Assembly: GCF_039939195.1 (NCBI RefSeq)
Contig: NZ_JBDUUH010000006.1
Location: forward strand, 186,001 to 250,000
Source of the DNA: Foliimonas ilicis
GTDB taxonomy: Bacteria; Pseudomonadota; Alphaproteobacteria; Rhizobiales; Rhizobiaceae
Direction: 5' to 3'
Length of the DNA: 64,000 nucleotides
The notes beneath the pieces were generated by a model, which had not been told where the DNA came from, did not search any database, and saw only the letters and a program-made list of their open reading frames with translations. A program made the position numbers and the translations under genes. Below, one piece after another: positions 33,613 to 43,032 of the stretch (positions are counted from its first letter, which is position 1; the number at the start of each line of letters is the position of its first letter).

Positions 33613-34470
33613 TCATTCGCTTCTGTCTCGGATTTTCTGGGGCAGATTGTCGATCAGCAGGTTGACGCTGATCGTCAGGCTTGCAATCGCGATGGAGGGG
33701 AAGATCACCGCCGGAGCTGCGAACGATAGACCTCCGATATTCTCCTTCACCAATGCGCCCCAGTCGGCGAACGGCGGTTGAACGCCCAAGCCCAGGAAAG
33801 ACATGGCCGAAAGAAGCAGTACAATAAAGACGAAGCGCAGGCCGAAGTCGGCAAGCACCGGACCGATGATGCCGGGTAAAATCTCGGCGCGGATCAGATA
33901 GCCGACACTTTCGCCACGTGCGCGTGCGACCATGACGTAGTCCATCGTGTTGATGTTAACGGCGAGCGCCCGCGCAAAGCGATATGAACCAGGCGTGTAA
34001 ATGATGCCGAGCGTGATGATCAGAACCGGTATCGACGTGCCAACGGCAGCAATGATAACCAGCGCCAGAATTTTGTTTGGGATTGAAATCAGGGCATCGA
34101 GGAAACGGCTAAGCACGCTGTCGAAATGGCCTCCGACGACGGCGGCTGTCATGCCCAACGTCACGCCACAGAAGCAGGCGAGAAACACCGCTGCCAAGGA
34201 GATGCCGACCGTATAGCGCGCACCGAGCAGGATGCGTGAAAGCATGTCGCGACCGAGATAATCGCTGCCTAGCGGGAACTGCGTTGTTATCGGACCGAAG
34301 AAATCGAAATCGACAATTTCACCGATCGGATGTGGTGCGATCCACGGAGCGATGATCGCGACGATCGCCCAGGCAAGGACAATCAGAAAGGAAACCGCAC
34401 CAATCAAATTGACCCGGTAGCCGAAGCGAGGTGGCTTGACAGTTTTTGTGTCGGAAAAGGGAAATGCCAT
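33613..34470 (-). CDS. Dipeptide-type ABC permease, DppC-like
   Basis: 285 residues from ATG 34470, which follows the DppB-like stop by 2 nt. About six membrane helices; the family features DFFGPITTQFPLGSDYLGRD and LGARYTVGISLAAVFLACF precede the coupling EAA-like loop (VARARGESVGYLIRAEILPG). It forms the membrane pore with the DppB-like partner. Confidence 0.95.
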   Translation of the reverse strand: MAFPFSDTKTVKPPRFGYRVNLIGAVSFLIVLAWAIVAIIAPWIAPHPIGEIVDFDFFGPITTQFPLGSDYLGRDMLSRILLGARYTVGISLAAVFLACFCGVTLGMTAAVVGGHFDSVLSRFLDALISIPNKILALVIIAAVGTSIPVLIITLGIIYTPGSYRFARALAVNINTMDYVMVARARGESVGYLIRAEILPGIIGPVLADFGLRFVFIVLLLSAMSFLGLGVQPPFADWGALVKENIGGLSFAAPAVIFPSIAIASLTISVNLLIDNLPQKIRDRSE

Positions 34471-34472
34471 GA

Positions 34473-35423
34473 TCAACGCAGTCTCGGATTGGATACGATA
34501 GCGATCAGATCGGCGATGGTGATAAGCAGAAGATAAGCCAGGCAGAAAATCATCGCACAGCTTTGGATTAGAGGCAGATCACGGGTGGCGACCGCATCGA
34601 GCATCAACTTGGCAACCCCCGGATAGTTGAAGATCGTCTCGACGATAATCACGCCACCGAGTAAATAGGACAGCGACAGCGCAACTGCGTTGACGATGGG
34701 ACCCAGTGCGTTGGGGAGGGCATGGTGAACGACCATGCGACGGCGCGATGCGCCTTTCAGTAATGCCATCTCGACATAGGGCGTATTCAGCGTCTCAAGC
34801 ACGGCAGCACGCGTCATGCGGATCATCTGTACCGAAACCACGAAGCTCAACGTGATTACAGGCATGGCGAAGACCTTGAACAACTGGACGATTGACTGCA
34901 CCTCATTTGCCATGGAGAGGGCAGGCAGCCAGCCAAGATAGACGGAAAAGACAATCACGGCGATGGTCGCGACCATGAATTCCGGAACAGAAATCACCGA
35001 AATCGTCAGGGTCGAAATGATGCGATCGTAGATCGTGCCGCGCATGATTGCAGCGGTAATGCCAAGCGTCAGGGCAATCGGCACTGAAATTCCAGCCGTC
35101 ACACCAGCGAGCTTGAGCGAGTTGATCAGCCTACCTCCGATCAGATCGGCGATAGGCATGTTGTTGGCGTAAGACGTGCCAAAGTCACCAGTCAACAGAT
35201 TACCGAGCCACTGCAAGAAGCGCAGGAGCGCAGGTTGGTTCAGGCCCATCGCTTCGCGAAGGCCAGCGACAGCTTCAGGCGTTGCTGCCTGTCCGAGCAG
35301 GATTTCGGCAACATCGCCAGGCAGCATTTCGGTCGCAAAAAAGACCGTGAAGGCTACGATCAACAGCGTCACGATAGCTATGCCGAGGCGTTTTACCGCT
35401 AGATTGAAAACCGGGGAGTTCAT
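34473..35423 (-). CDS. Dipeptide-type ABC permease, DppB-like
   Basis: 316 residues from ATG 35423 (MNSPVFNLAVKRLG); an upstream in-frame extension to 35552 would overlap the binding-protein gene and is not protein-like. First helix LGIAIVTLLIVAFTVFFATE, then the family's LPGDVAEILLGQAATPEAV and the coupling loop NTPYVEMALLKGASRRRMVV. Inner membrane; pairs with the DppC-like protein. Confidence 0.95.
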   Translation of the reverse strand: MNSPVFNLAVKRLGIAIVTLLIVAFTVFFATEMLPGDVAEILLGQAATPEAVAGLREAMGLNQPALLRFLQWLGNLLTGDFGTSYANNMPIADLIGGRLINSLKLAGVTAGISVPIALTLGITAAIMRGTIYDRIISTLTISVISVPEFMVATIAVIVFSVYLGWLPALSMANEVQSIVQLFKVFAMPVITLSFVVSVQMIRMTRAAVLETLNTPYVEMALLKGASRRRMVVHHALPNALGPIVNAVALSLSYLLGGVIIVETIFNYPGVAKLMLDAVATRDLPLIQSCAMIFCLAYLLLITIADLIAIVSNPRLR

Positions 35424-35520
35424 GGCAAAAGCCCAACTCTTAGATACATTTGTTTCGGAACCAGGACTTCGACATGCCATCAGCCGAGTGAAGAGCGCCG
35501 TAGAGGCGCTCTCACTTTCA

Positions 35521-37143
35521 TCAAGCTTCTTCGAGCCAGACGTATTCGGCAAAGGAATTGCCCATCAGGTTACCGCTTGGTAGCGGACGGATGCCCTTCA
35601 CTTTGGAGTTATAGGCATCCAGACCGTCATAGAAGGTCGGGATGATCGTACCCGCCTCGGAGCTCACAATACCTTGCAGTTCACTGTAAATTTCCATGCG
35701 TTTGGCATCGTCGGTGATCCCGCGCGCTTCGGTAAGCATGGAGTCGAATTTTTCGTTTTTGAACTTGCTTTCGTTCCAGGCCGCGTCCGATTTGTAAAAC
35801 TGCGAGAACATCGCATCGGGTGTCGGGCGCGGGTTGATGTTGCCGAAACAGATCGGTGCCTTTAGCCAGTAGTTCGACCAGTAACCGTCTGCCGGAACGC
35901 GCTGTACGTCGAGGTTGAGACCGATCTGGCCTGCGGCTTGCTGCAAGACCATTGCGATTTCCACCGACTGCTGCGCGGCTGGAGAGGCGACGACCGGAAT
36001 CGTCTTGCCGATAAGGCCAGCTTCATTGAGCAACGCTTTCGCCTTTTCAGGATCATAAGCAGCGGGTGCCAGGTCCTTGCGATAAAAGCGGTTGGAAGGC
36101 GGGATCGGCTGATCATTGCCAGCCTGCGCGAAGCCGCGGAAGACTGCTTTTTTAACGAGATCGCGATTGATCAGATGCTTCATCGCCTGCACGAACTTGG
36201 CATTGGTGCCGGGTTCCTGATCGAGGCGAATGATCAGGTTGGTGTACTGACCCGCCACGGTGCGCAGAAGTTGGTGGCCGGCATCCGTCACTTGGGAGGC
36301 TGCACGCGGATTCACGTTGGCAATGATATCCACGTCGCCCGCCAAAAGCGCGTTGACACGTGCCGTTTCCTCTTGGACCGCGAATATCTCGATCTGGTCG
36401 AGGTAAGGACCGCTACCCTCTTTCCAGTAATTTTCATTCGCTGCCATCATAGAGCGCGTGCCCGGGGTGAACTCGGTGATTTTGAACGGGCCTGTACCTA
36501 TGCCTTTGGCAAAATTGTCAGTGCCGTTTTTGACGATCAGGAAAGCAGGCGTTCCCATGAGCGCAGGGAAGTCGGCATTTGCGCCTGTCAGTTCCAGGGT
36601 GACTTCATGGTCACCAGATTTCGAAACGGTTTCGATCTGTGCGGCGATTGACTTGGCGCTCGATGCGGTCGCCGGGTCCTTGTGCCGATTAAGCGTGAAG
36701 ACAACATCGTCGGCACCGAAGGCAGAACCATCGTGGAAGGTTACGTTCTTCCGCAGCTTGATGACCCAACGCTTTGCGTCTTCAGTTTCAAACGCTTCTG
36801 CCAGCTCCATCTGTGGAGTCAGCGTGTCGTCGAGACGGGTCAGGCCATTATAAATGCTGTTTACGCGGATATAGTCGATGTTAAAGATTGCGCGAGCCGG
36901 ATCGAGGGTATCGGCGGTGCTGCTGGCATAGGTTGCAACGCGGATTTTGCCGCCCTTCTTTGGCGTCTGCGCGAAAGCCTTCGTGGCATCTATTGCGATG
37001 TAACCTGCAAGCGTCGTTGCCATGCCTGCGGCAAACAGCATCTTCATAACGTCGCGGCGCGATGCGCCGGAACGCAGGTCGCGATCAAGCTTTGCCTTCT
37101 CGGATGCGTTCAGATTTTCATAGCCAATCTCAATTTTAGACAT
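35521..37143 (-). CDS. Periplasmic substrate-binding protein, SBP family 5
   Basis: 540 residues from ATG 37143. The signal has a twin-arginine pair (SRRDVMKMLFAAGMATTLAG) ending near AFAQ. The body starts PKKGGKIRVATYASSTADTL and contains the family's WVIKLRKNVTFHDGSAFGAD. Moderately similar in layout to the binding protein at 11.5 kb, so the two probably descend from a common family. Its ligand is likely related to the flavin/Fe-S oxidoreductase encoded just upstream, for example an N-methylated or betaine-like amino acid (inference). Confidence 0.93.
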   Translation of the reverse strand: MSKIEIGYENLNASEKAKLDRDLRSGASRRDVMKMLFAAGMATTLAGYIAIDATKAFAQTPKKGGKIRVATYASSTADTLDPARAIFNIDYIRVNSIYNGLTRLDDTLTPQMELAEAFETEDAKRWVIKLRKNVTFHDGSAFGADDVVFTLNRHKDPATASSAKSIAAQIETVSKSGDHEVTLELTGANADFPALMGTPAFLIVKNGTDNFAKGIGTGPFKITEFTPGTRSMMAANENYWKEGSGPYLDQIEIFAVQEETARVNALLAGDVDIIANVNPRAASQVTDAGHQLLRTVAGQYTNLIIRLDQEPGTNAKFVQAMKHLINRDLVKKAVFRGFAQAGNDQPIPPSNRFYRKDLAPAAYDPEKAKALLNEAGLIGKTIPVVASPAAQQSVEIAMVLQQAAGQIGLNLDVQRVPADGYWSNYWLKAPICFGNINPRPTPDAMFSQFYKSDAAWNESKFKNEKFDSMLTEARGITDDAKRMEIYSELQGIVSSEAGTIIPTFYDGLDAYNSKVKGIRPLPSGNLMGNSFAEYVWLEEA

Positions 37144-37179
37144 GTTTAGTTCTCCCATTTTTGTTTCTGTTTTCTTGTC

Positions 37180-39237
37180 TCAAAGCTTGCTGCAGAGACG
37201 AAACGCGTCCTGTATCGCTGAGTAGATGTCGCGGCTGGCAATCGCATCGCCGATGCGGTGGATTTCGAAGCCATCTTTTGTTGTGGCGTGCGCAATGTCG
37301 TTCTTGGAACGAACATCGAAATGGGTTTCGCCAAAATTGGACGACTGATCTCGCAAGGCGGAAAAGATGTCGTCCACCGGCACCGTGCCGTTGTCGACAA
37401 CTATCTGATTGGCGTGATGTGCCGTAATCTCACCTGTGAGCTCGTTTCGGAAGCTCGCAAGCAAACTATTGCCGTCTCGCTCAACCTTAATGAGACGGAT
37501 GTCGACGGTGCGTGGAATGCTCAGTTCGGCAAACTTTTTACGAAAGCCTGATTTGTCGGTGTAAGACATCTCGAAGGCGAGCATTTCATCGAGCATAGCA
37601 TAACGAAGTTTTTTGCCCTTGGCGACGAGTTCGAGTGCGCAGGAGGCGGCAGCCTGGCGACCTGTGCCATCGTAGATCAAGATATTTTCGGCAGCAGGAA
37701 CAGAAGCGGTCAGAATATCCCAGACAGTAGTACAAAGCTCGCCGCCCTCGATGAAATTCGTGTCGGGAATGCCACCGGTCGCAACCACGATAGCGCTTGG
37801 ATTTTCCACCATCACATCGGTTTCGTCGACATAGCTGTTGAGGCGCATATCGACACCAAGACGCTGCAATTCCTCGATACGCCAGTCAACTATGCCGAGA
37901 AGGTTGCGGCGTTCATGCGCAGCGGTGGCAATACGAATTTGTCCGCCAAGTTCTGAAGCTGCTTCGAACAGAACGACTTGATGGCCGCGCTCGGCACAGA
38001 CGCGCGCGGCCTCCAGACCGCCAGGGCCGCCGCCAATCACGACAATTTTTCGAGCTACTTCAGCCTTGGTGAGTTCGTGAGGTAGTACCGTTTCTCGACC
38101 GCTTGATGGGTTGTGGACGCAATGTACCTTTTTGTAGAGGCAATATGATGCGCCGACGCAAGGACGGATGCGGTCTTCTTCACCGCGTATGATCTTGTTG
38201 ACGAGCTGGGGATCGGCGATATGCGCCCGCGTCATGCCGATGAGATCCACAATGTTCTCACGAATGGCATGCCGCGCGGTGGCGACATCGCGGACGGCTG
38301 CCGCATGGATAAGCGGAAGTTTCACTTCACGGCGAAACGCTTCGACTTCCTTCAGGAAAGGTGCACTCTTCTGGAAGAGGCCCGGCATATTGTGCTCGGA
38401 CAGCAGTAGGTCGGAGTCCATGCGTCCATAGATGCTGTTGAAGAAGTCGAGATGGCCCTCTGCCTCGAAAAGCTGGGCGATTTCGGCGCAATCTTCAGCA
38501 CTAAGGCCACCGTCGCCGCCTTCGTCCATAACGAGGCGAATGCCGACAAGGAAATTGTCGCCCACCGCCTTGCGGATCGCTTGATGCACCATCAGGCCAA
38601 AGCGGGCGCGATTGCGCATCGAACCGCCGAAGCCGTCAGTGCGCGTGTTAGTCAGGGGCGAAAGAAACTGGCCGATCAAATGCCCGCCCGTTACGGTCTC
38701 CACGCCATCAAGGCCTGCATCGCGGCAGCGGCGCGCGGATTCTGCATAATCCGTAACGATGCGGCGGATATCGTATTCGTCCATCTCGCGCGGAAAGTTG
38801 CGATTTCGCGTTTCGCGAATGCGTGAAGGCGCCACGACGGGCAACCAAGTGCTTGAATAGGCGGTCGCGCGCCGGCCGAGATGCGAGACTTGGGACATGA
38901 TCGCGCAACCATGTTTATGGATACGCTCGGCCATGGCGGTCAGATGCGGGATGATCGCATCCGAGCTGAGATCGAGCTGTCCGCCACCCCAGCTTGAGTC
39001 ACGCGAGGACATGGCCGAGCCGCCGATCATCGTCATGGCGATGCCGCCCTTGGCCTTCTCCTCATGGTAACGCTGATAGCGTTCGAGCGGCATGCCGCCA
39101 TCGTCCATCATCGATGCGTGGCTAGTGCTTATTATGCGGTTCTTCAGCATCAGATGCTTCAGTTGGAACGGCTGAAGCAGGGGGTCGCGGTTTACGGCGG
39201 TGGCTTGGGTGCGATCAGTCATCGACATGACGTTCAC
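37180..39237 (-). CDS. FMN/FAD, Fe-S oxidoreductase of the TMADH / N-methylproline demethylase type
   Basis: 685 residues. Start GTG 39237 is chosen because GGAG lies 7 nt before it; the ATGs at 39228 and 39222 lack such a site. N-terminal TIM-barrel of the old-yellow-enzyme type (LKNRIISTSHASMMDDGGMP), a Cys-rich loop (CVGASYCLYKKVHCVHNPS) in the region of the 4Fe-4S site of trimethylamine dehydrogenase, then a Rossmann domain (VVIGGGPGGLEAARVCAERG). Related enzymes demethylate N-methylproline or stachydrine and dimethylamines. First gene of the five-gene operon; divergent from a LysR gene. Confidence 0.88.
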   Translation of the reverse strand: MNVMSMTDRTQATAVNRDPLLQPFQLKHLMLKNRIISTSHASMMDDGGMPLERYQRYHEEKAKGGIAMTMIGGSAMSSRDSSWGGGQLDLSSDAIIPHLTAMAERIHKHGCAIMSQVSHLGRRATAYSSTWLPVVAPSRIRETRNRNFPREMDEYDIRRIVTDYAESARRCRDAGLDGVETVTGGHLIGQFLSPLTNTRTDGFGGSMRNRARFGLMVHQAIRKAVGDNFLVGIRLVMDEGGDGGLSAEDCAEIAQLFEAEGHLDFFNSIYGRMDSDLLLSEHNMPGLFQKSAPFLKEVEAFRREVKLPLIHAAAVRDVATARHAIRENIVDLIGMTRAHIADPQLVNKIIRGEEDRIRPCVGASYCLYKKVHCVHNPSSGRETVLPHELTKAEVARKIVVIGGGPGGLEAARVCAERGHQVVLFEAASELGGQIRIATAAHERRNLLGIVDWRIEELQRLGVDMRLNSYVDETDVMVENPSAIVVATGGIPDTNFIEGGELCTTVWDILTASVPAAENILIYDGTGRQAAASCALELVAKGKKLRYAMLDEMLAFEMSYTDKSGFRKKFAELSIPRTVDIRLIKVERDGNSLLASFRNELTGEITAHHANQIVVDNGTVPVDDIFSALRDQSSNFGETHFDVRSKNDIAHATTKDGFEIHRIGDAIASRDIYSAIQDAFRLCSKL

Positions 39238-39368
39238 GGATATGCTCCACTGAAATACTTTGGCGCGCCCTTCCGTTATCTTCCGATCGTGTCGGTCACT
39301 TCAGATTTTTTGGGTATGTGCCCAGAAGGGAGCTTGCCTACCCACGATAGTCGGCTGAAAAAAATACA

Positions 39369-39384
39369 TTTTGTAGCTTCAAAA
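39369..39384. promoter_or_regulatory. Candidate LysR-type binding site
   Basis: Inverted repeat TTTTG-TAGCTT-CAAAA in the divergent promoter region between the oxidoreductase gene and the LysR gene, 28 nt before the LysR start. It satisfies a T-N11-A-type pattern. Weak evidence. Confidence 0.3.
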
Positions 39385-39411
39385 AACGTAGGCTCGCTAT
39401 AACTTGAGCGT

Positions 39412-40332
39412 ATGGCAAACCTCTCTCGCACAATCCCTTCACCGCGCACGCTTCTCGTTTTCGAAGCGGCCGCACGTCACGGCAGCTTCACCGCAGCGGC
39501 GACTGAATTTAATGTCACGCAACCATCCGTCAGCCGCAGCATCGCTCAGTTGGAAGAGGAGTTGGGGTTTCGCCTTTTCGAACGTCATTCGAAAGGACTG
39601 ATCGTTACCCGAGAAGGCCAGAAATTTTTCGATACCGTTCAGGAGAGTATGGCGGCGATTAGCGAGTCCATTAAAGAAATTCGCAAGAATGCAGGAAAAC
39701 GTTCAGTGACGATGTCCATGTCGAGTTCGTTCGCGACACACTGGCTGATCCCAAGACTAGGAGATTTTAATGAGGCGTTCCCAGATATCGACCTTCGGTT
39801 CGAACTCATCTCCGGAGTTATGCGAGATGTGACTGGCGATGTTGATATCGCCACCCGTATCGTCGAAGACGGCGATCCGCGTTATGAGATCTGGGACTTC
39901 GCACCTGAGATCATTGTTCCTGTGTGTAGCCCGCAATATTTGGCCGATCACGGCTCGGTCGACGAGGTGACCGGTCTATCGCAGCAGGTATTTCTGCATT
40001 TGACGGATCACAAACGAGATCAATGGAAGCCCTTTCTCAGCGGTCCGGTTGTAGAAACGGCAGAGGTTGGTACATGGAACCAGTTTTCGGATTATGCCGT
40101 CATCTTGCAAGCAGCCACCCAGGGCAAAGGGGTCGCGCTTGGATGGATCAGCGTAATCGCGAGTGCGCTGAACGATAAAACCTTGGTGCGTTCTTCAAAT
40201 AAACAGCGCGCTACCGGGCGTACTCATCGTCTGATCATCCCGAAAAATAGAGCAGTCCCTCATGTGGCCAGAGAGATCTGTGATTGGCTTCAGTATGAGA
40301 TGTCTTCAGAATTAGAGAAGCTGAGTATTTAG
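39412..40332 (+). CDS. LysR-family regulator (GcvA-like), divergent from the oxidoreductase operon
   Basis: 306 residues. N-terminal winged HTH (TLLVFEAAARHGSFTAAATE, then FNVTQPSVSRSIAQLEEELG) and a periplasmic-binding-like co-inducer domain. The opening SPRTLLVFEAA is typical of the GcvA/TrpI subgroup. The divergent arrangement with about 170 nt between the starts makes it the probable activator of the oxidoreductase/ABC operon. The inducer is presumably its substrate. Confidence 0.93.
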   Translation: MANLSRTIPSPRTLLVFEAAARHGSFTAAATEFNVTQPSVSRSIAQLEEELGFRLFERHSKGLIVTREGQKFFDTVQESMAAISESIKEIRKNAGKRSVTMSMSSSFATHWLIPRLGDFNEAFPDIDLRFELISGVMRDVTGDVDIATRIVEDGDPRYEIWDFAPEIIVPVCSPQYLADHGSVDEVTGLSQQVFLHLTDHKRDQWKPFLSGPVVETAEVGTWNQFSDYAVILQAATQGKGVALGWISVIASALNDKTLVRSSNKQRATGRTHRLIIPKNRAVPHVAREICDWLQYEMSSELEKLSI

Positions 40333-40397
40333 TTGGATGTCGAAATATGTGTATTTCACCACAGCATGTGAGAGGGCGATGCAAAGGCGTGCGATCG

Positions 40398-41108
40398 TCA
40401 TGCGAAGTGCTTTCGCCGTGCCCGGGGGGCGATCTCCGAAGACAAGACAGTTCGGCAGCTATCTGCCGTCTTCGTAAAGTGGTGGTTCAAAAGGGCAACG
40501 GCGTCATCAATGCGTCTCTCCAGCGCAGCATTCATAAGTTCCTCGTGTTCCGCGTCTCGCCCTCCACGGTTGTAGTCTGGTGCCGTTCTTGCCACCGATC
40601 GATATAGGTCAGCCATGTCGAATAGGCGGTCACACGCATCGACAATCCAGGAAGACCCACAAGCACTTACCAGTGCACGATGAAAACGGCGGTGCGCGCG
40701 CTCCCACTCATCGGAAATTCCCTCGCCTCTGTTTTTCGTCGCACCCAGCAGTCGGTGATGGGCGAGGACAAGCTCGTCTTCCCATTCACTGCCGCCCTTG
40801 GATAACGACTCCCTCAGCGCCCTTTCATTAACCCAAAGGCGCGCGAGCAGGAGATCTTCAAGTTCGCTCACACCAATCTCAGCGACGGCAAAACCTCTGT
40901 GATCGTTAAATACCACGATACGATCGCTGGTCAGACGGTTCAAAGCTTCACGAACGGGCCCAATGCCAACCTCATACCGCTGGGCAAGTTCTCGTGCTTT
41001 CAACTTTTCGCCTGGCCGGAACTTACCACTCACGATTTCGCGGCGAAGATTTTCAGCTATTGCCGACGTCAACGTCGATTCTTCGGTCCGTTTGACCATC
41101 GTGTCCAT
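40398..41108 (-). CDS. GntR-family regulator with FCD domain
   Basis: 236 residues from ATG 41108 (ATG 41099 is an alternative). N-terminal GntR winged helix (IAENLRREIVSGKFRPGEKL, KARELAQRYEVGIGPVREAL, NRLTSDRIVVFNDHRGFAV) and an all-helical FCD effector domain with metal-site His residues (AHHRLLG, ERAHRRFHRAL, NHHF). FCD regulators sense carboxylic acids. It is divergent from the catabolic cluster starting near 41.3 kb and is the probable repressor. Confidence 0.93.
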   Translation of the reverse strand: MDTMVKRTEESTLTSAIAENLRREIVSGKFRPGEKLKARELAQRYEVGIGPVREALNRLTSDRIVVFNDHRGFAVAEIGVSELEDLLLARLWVNERALRESLSKGGSEWEDELVLAHHRLLGATKNRGEGISDEWERAHRRFHRALVSACGSSWIVDACDRLFDMADLYRSVARTAPDYNRGGRDAEHEELMNAALERRIDDAVALLNHHFTKTADSCRTVLSSEIAPRARRKHFA

Positions 41109-41329
41109 GCCTCAGAATTCTCTCCCTTTACACTGATAGAGAAAGGCAGCTTCTCAGGCAAGACGATTTGACGAACATAATGCCAAAAATCAAGAATGAT
41201 CGAACATTTGACATGGTTTTTCATCTGTGCAAGGTTCTGCCTTGTCGTCAACGGGAGGAAGCTGTTTGCGACGAGGAGGAACCAGGATGCATCCATAAGC
41301 TGGTGCATCCCCAAGCAAGGGAGGTCCGC

Positions 41330-42202
41330 TTGCTCGACAAACCCGCAACACCCAAAATCACTCATGCGCCTCAAACAATGACGTGGCCAGATGGCCGTAC
41401 AGTCGCGGTGATATTCAACATCGCTTATGAGGCGTGGTCAGACGGGAAAGCACCTGGGATCGGGCCTATGGGCAACCCACTTCCCTCAGGCAACTTCGAC
41501 GAAAACGCTTTGTCCTGGGGTCGTTACGGATCAGTCAACGGCATCAATCGTCTCCTGAGAGTGCTCGACCGGACCAAGACCAGAGCAAGCGTGATGGTGA
41601 GTGGTATTCTGGCAGAACGTCAGGCAGCCATCGTAAAATCCATCTCCCAAGCTGGTCACGAAATCTCCGCTCACAGCTACGCGCAAGACCTTATACCTTC
41701 GACACTTTCGGCGGACGAAGACGAAAAGAATATCCGCGACACCACTGCGGCGATTGAGGCGGCTACTGGTGCTCGCCCCAAAGGCTGGATAAGTCCGCGT
41801 GGGACGGCGGGTGCTGCAACTGTAAATCGATTGGTGGCGGCCGGATACGAATGGCACAGCGACGTTCTGGACAGCGACGTCCCGTACTCGCAGGAATTTC
41901 CAAATGGGAGCATCGTCGCGGTACCTTTTGGAATGGAAATCAATGATCTCCCGCATGCCATGCGCTTCGGGAAGACGCCTCGGCAGTTCGTGGAGAATTT
42001 CAATGATTTCCTGGAGCACGCACTCCTAACCAAGGACAGCACCTTCGCCATAGAGGTGACCGCGCACGCGCACTGCTACGGTCGACCAGGCGGTGCTTGG
42101 GCATACGAAGAAATCGCCAAGGTGTGCGTGGGAAGGGATGACATTTGGCTGCCGATGCGCGGTGAAGTCGCTGATCACTTCAAGCGCCACTTAGGAGGCT
42201 GA
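41330..42202 (+). CDS. Polysaccharide-deacetylase-fold hydrolase of the PuuE/allantoinase type
   Basis: 290 residues if it begins at TTG 41330, which has GGGAGG five bases upstream; ATG 41378 lacks a site, and a start at 41168 adds a leader unlike the family. The NodB-type barrel is recognisable: RTVAVIFNIAYEAWSDG at the start, then RASVMVSGILAERQAAIVKS, GHEISAHSYAQDLIPSTLSA with the metal His, RPKGWISPRGTAGA and a late HAHCYGRPGG. Such enzymes hydrolyse C-N bonds (allantoin, cyclic imides, N-formyl groups). First gene of the ABC/SDR/GST/FAH cluster and 1 nt before the permease gene. Confidence 0.8.
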   Translation: MLDKPATPKITHAPQTMTWPDGRTVAVIFNIAYEAWSDGKAPGIGPMGNPLPSGNFDENALSWGRYGSVNGINRLLRVLDRTKTRASVMVSGILAERQAAIVKSISQAGHEISAHSYAQDLIPSTLSADEDEKNIRDTTAAIEAATGARPKGWISPRGTAGAATVNRLVAAGYEWHSDVLDSDVPYSQEFPNGSIVAVPFGMEINDLPHAMRFGKTPRQFVENFNDFLEHALLTKDSTFAIEVTAHAHCYGRPGGAWAYEEIAKVCVGRDDIWLPMRGEVADHFKRHLGG

Positions 42203-42203
42203 C

Positions 42204-43031
42204 ATGCCAAGTCCTGCAGTCGCTACAATTCCAGCCACACTTGCGAACGATCAAGCAAAACCGTTCTTCATGAAACCGCGGTTCTATCGTTCATTGATAA
42301 CGCTCCTCGTCCTTGTTGTTGCGTGGGAACTGTCGGGACGGTTCCTGTTCACTAACAGGCTTTTCTTCGTACCTTTATCCTCTGTGATGGAGGCCCTCTA
42401 CAACCTTGCCGTTTCTGGAGAGCTATGGAAACACTTCAGCGCAAGCGCTACCGCGCTCCTTTACGGAATGGTGATAGCAACCGTTATCGGTGTAGCAGTC
42501 GGGGTGCTTTTGGGAGCAAGCCGAACAGCAAGCGACTATCTCGAAGTCTATCTGAATGCGCTTTATTCCACCCCGCTTGTCGCAATCGCTCCGCTGTTCA
42601 TCCTTTGGTTAGGGATCGGCGTCGCATCGAAGGTTGCCGTCGTATTCCTGATTTCGGTCTTCCCGATCATTATCAGCACGGCAGCAGGCATAAGGAATGT
42701 GGATGCGAATTACATCGATGTCGCAAAAGCATTTAACACCAGCAAGCGTAACGTGATCCGCAAGATCATGCTGCCCGCAGCGTTACCGTTCGTAATCACG
42801 GGTATTCGTCTGGCGGTCGGCCGTGCTGTCGTTGGCGTGGTGATTGGCGAACTGTTTGGTTCCAACGCTGGCTTCGGCTTTCTGATCCTCAACGCCGGAC
42901 AGACGTTCAATGTCCCCGTGTTATTCGCTTCTGTAATTTGCCTCGCCGTCATCGGTGTGACTTTAACCTGGGCCGTTCAGGCGGTTGAGGTCAGAGTTAC
43001 GCACGGTAAACGAGCGGCGCTGGAGGACTGA
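42204..43031 (+). CDS. ABC permease of the SsuC/TauC type
   Basis: 275 residues. Six membrane helices and the coupling motif EAA-like block YIDVAKAFNTSKRNVIRKIM followed by LPAALPFVITGIRLAVGRAV, as in nitrate/sulfonate/taurine/thiamine-precursor importers. Starts 1 nt after the hydrolase stop. The ATPase and binding protein follow. Confidence 0.95.
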   Translation: MPSPAVATIPATLANDQAKPFFMKPRFYRSLITLLVLVVAWELSGRFLFTNRLFFVPLSSVMEALYNLAVSGELWKHFSASATALLYGMVIATVIGVAVGVLLGASRTASDYLEVYLNALYSTPLVAIAPLFILWLGIGVASKVAVVFLISVFPIIISTAAGIRNVDANYIDVAKAFNTSKRNVIRKIMLPAALPFVITGIRLAVGRAVVGVVIGELFGSNAGFGFLILNAGQTFNVPVLFASVICLAVIGVTLTWAVQAVEVRVTHGKRAALED

Positions 43032-43032
43032 G

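Noticed and set aside
41168..41329. N-terminal extension of the deacetylase-fold protein from 41168
   Set aside because: Not family-like, and it would leave almost no promoter space beside the divergent GntR gene; a strong ribosome site precedes TTG 41330.
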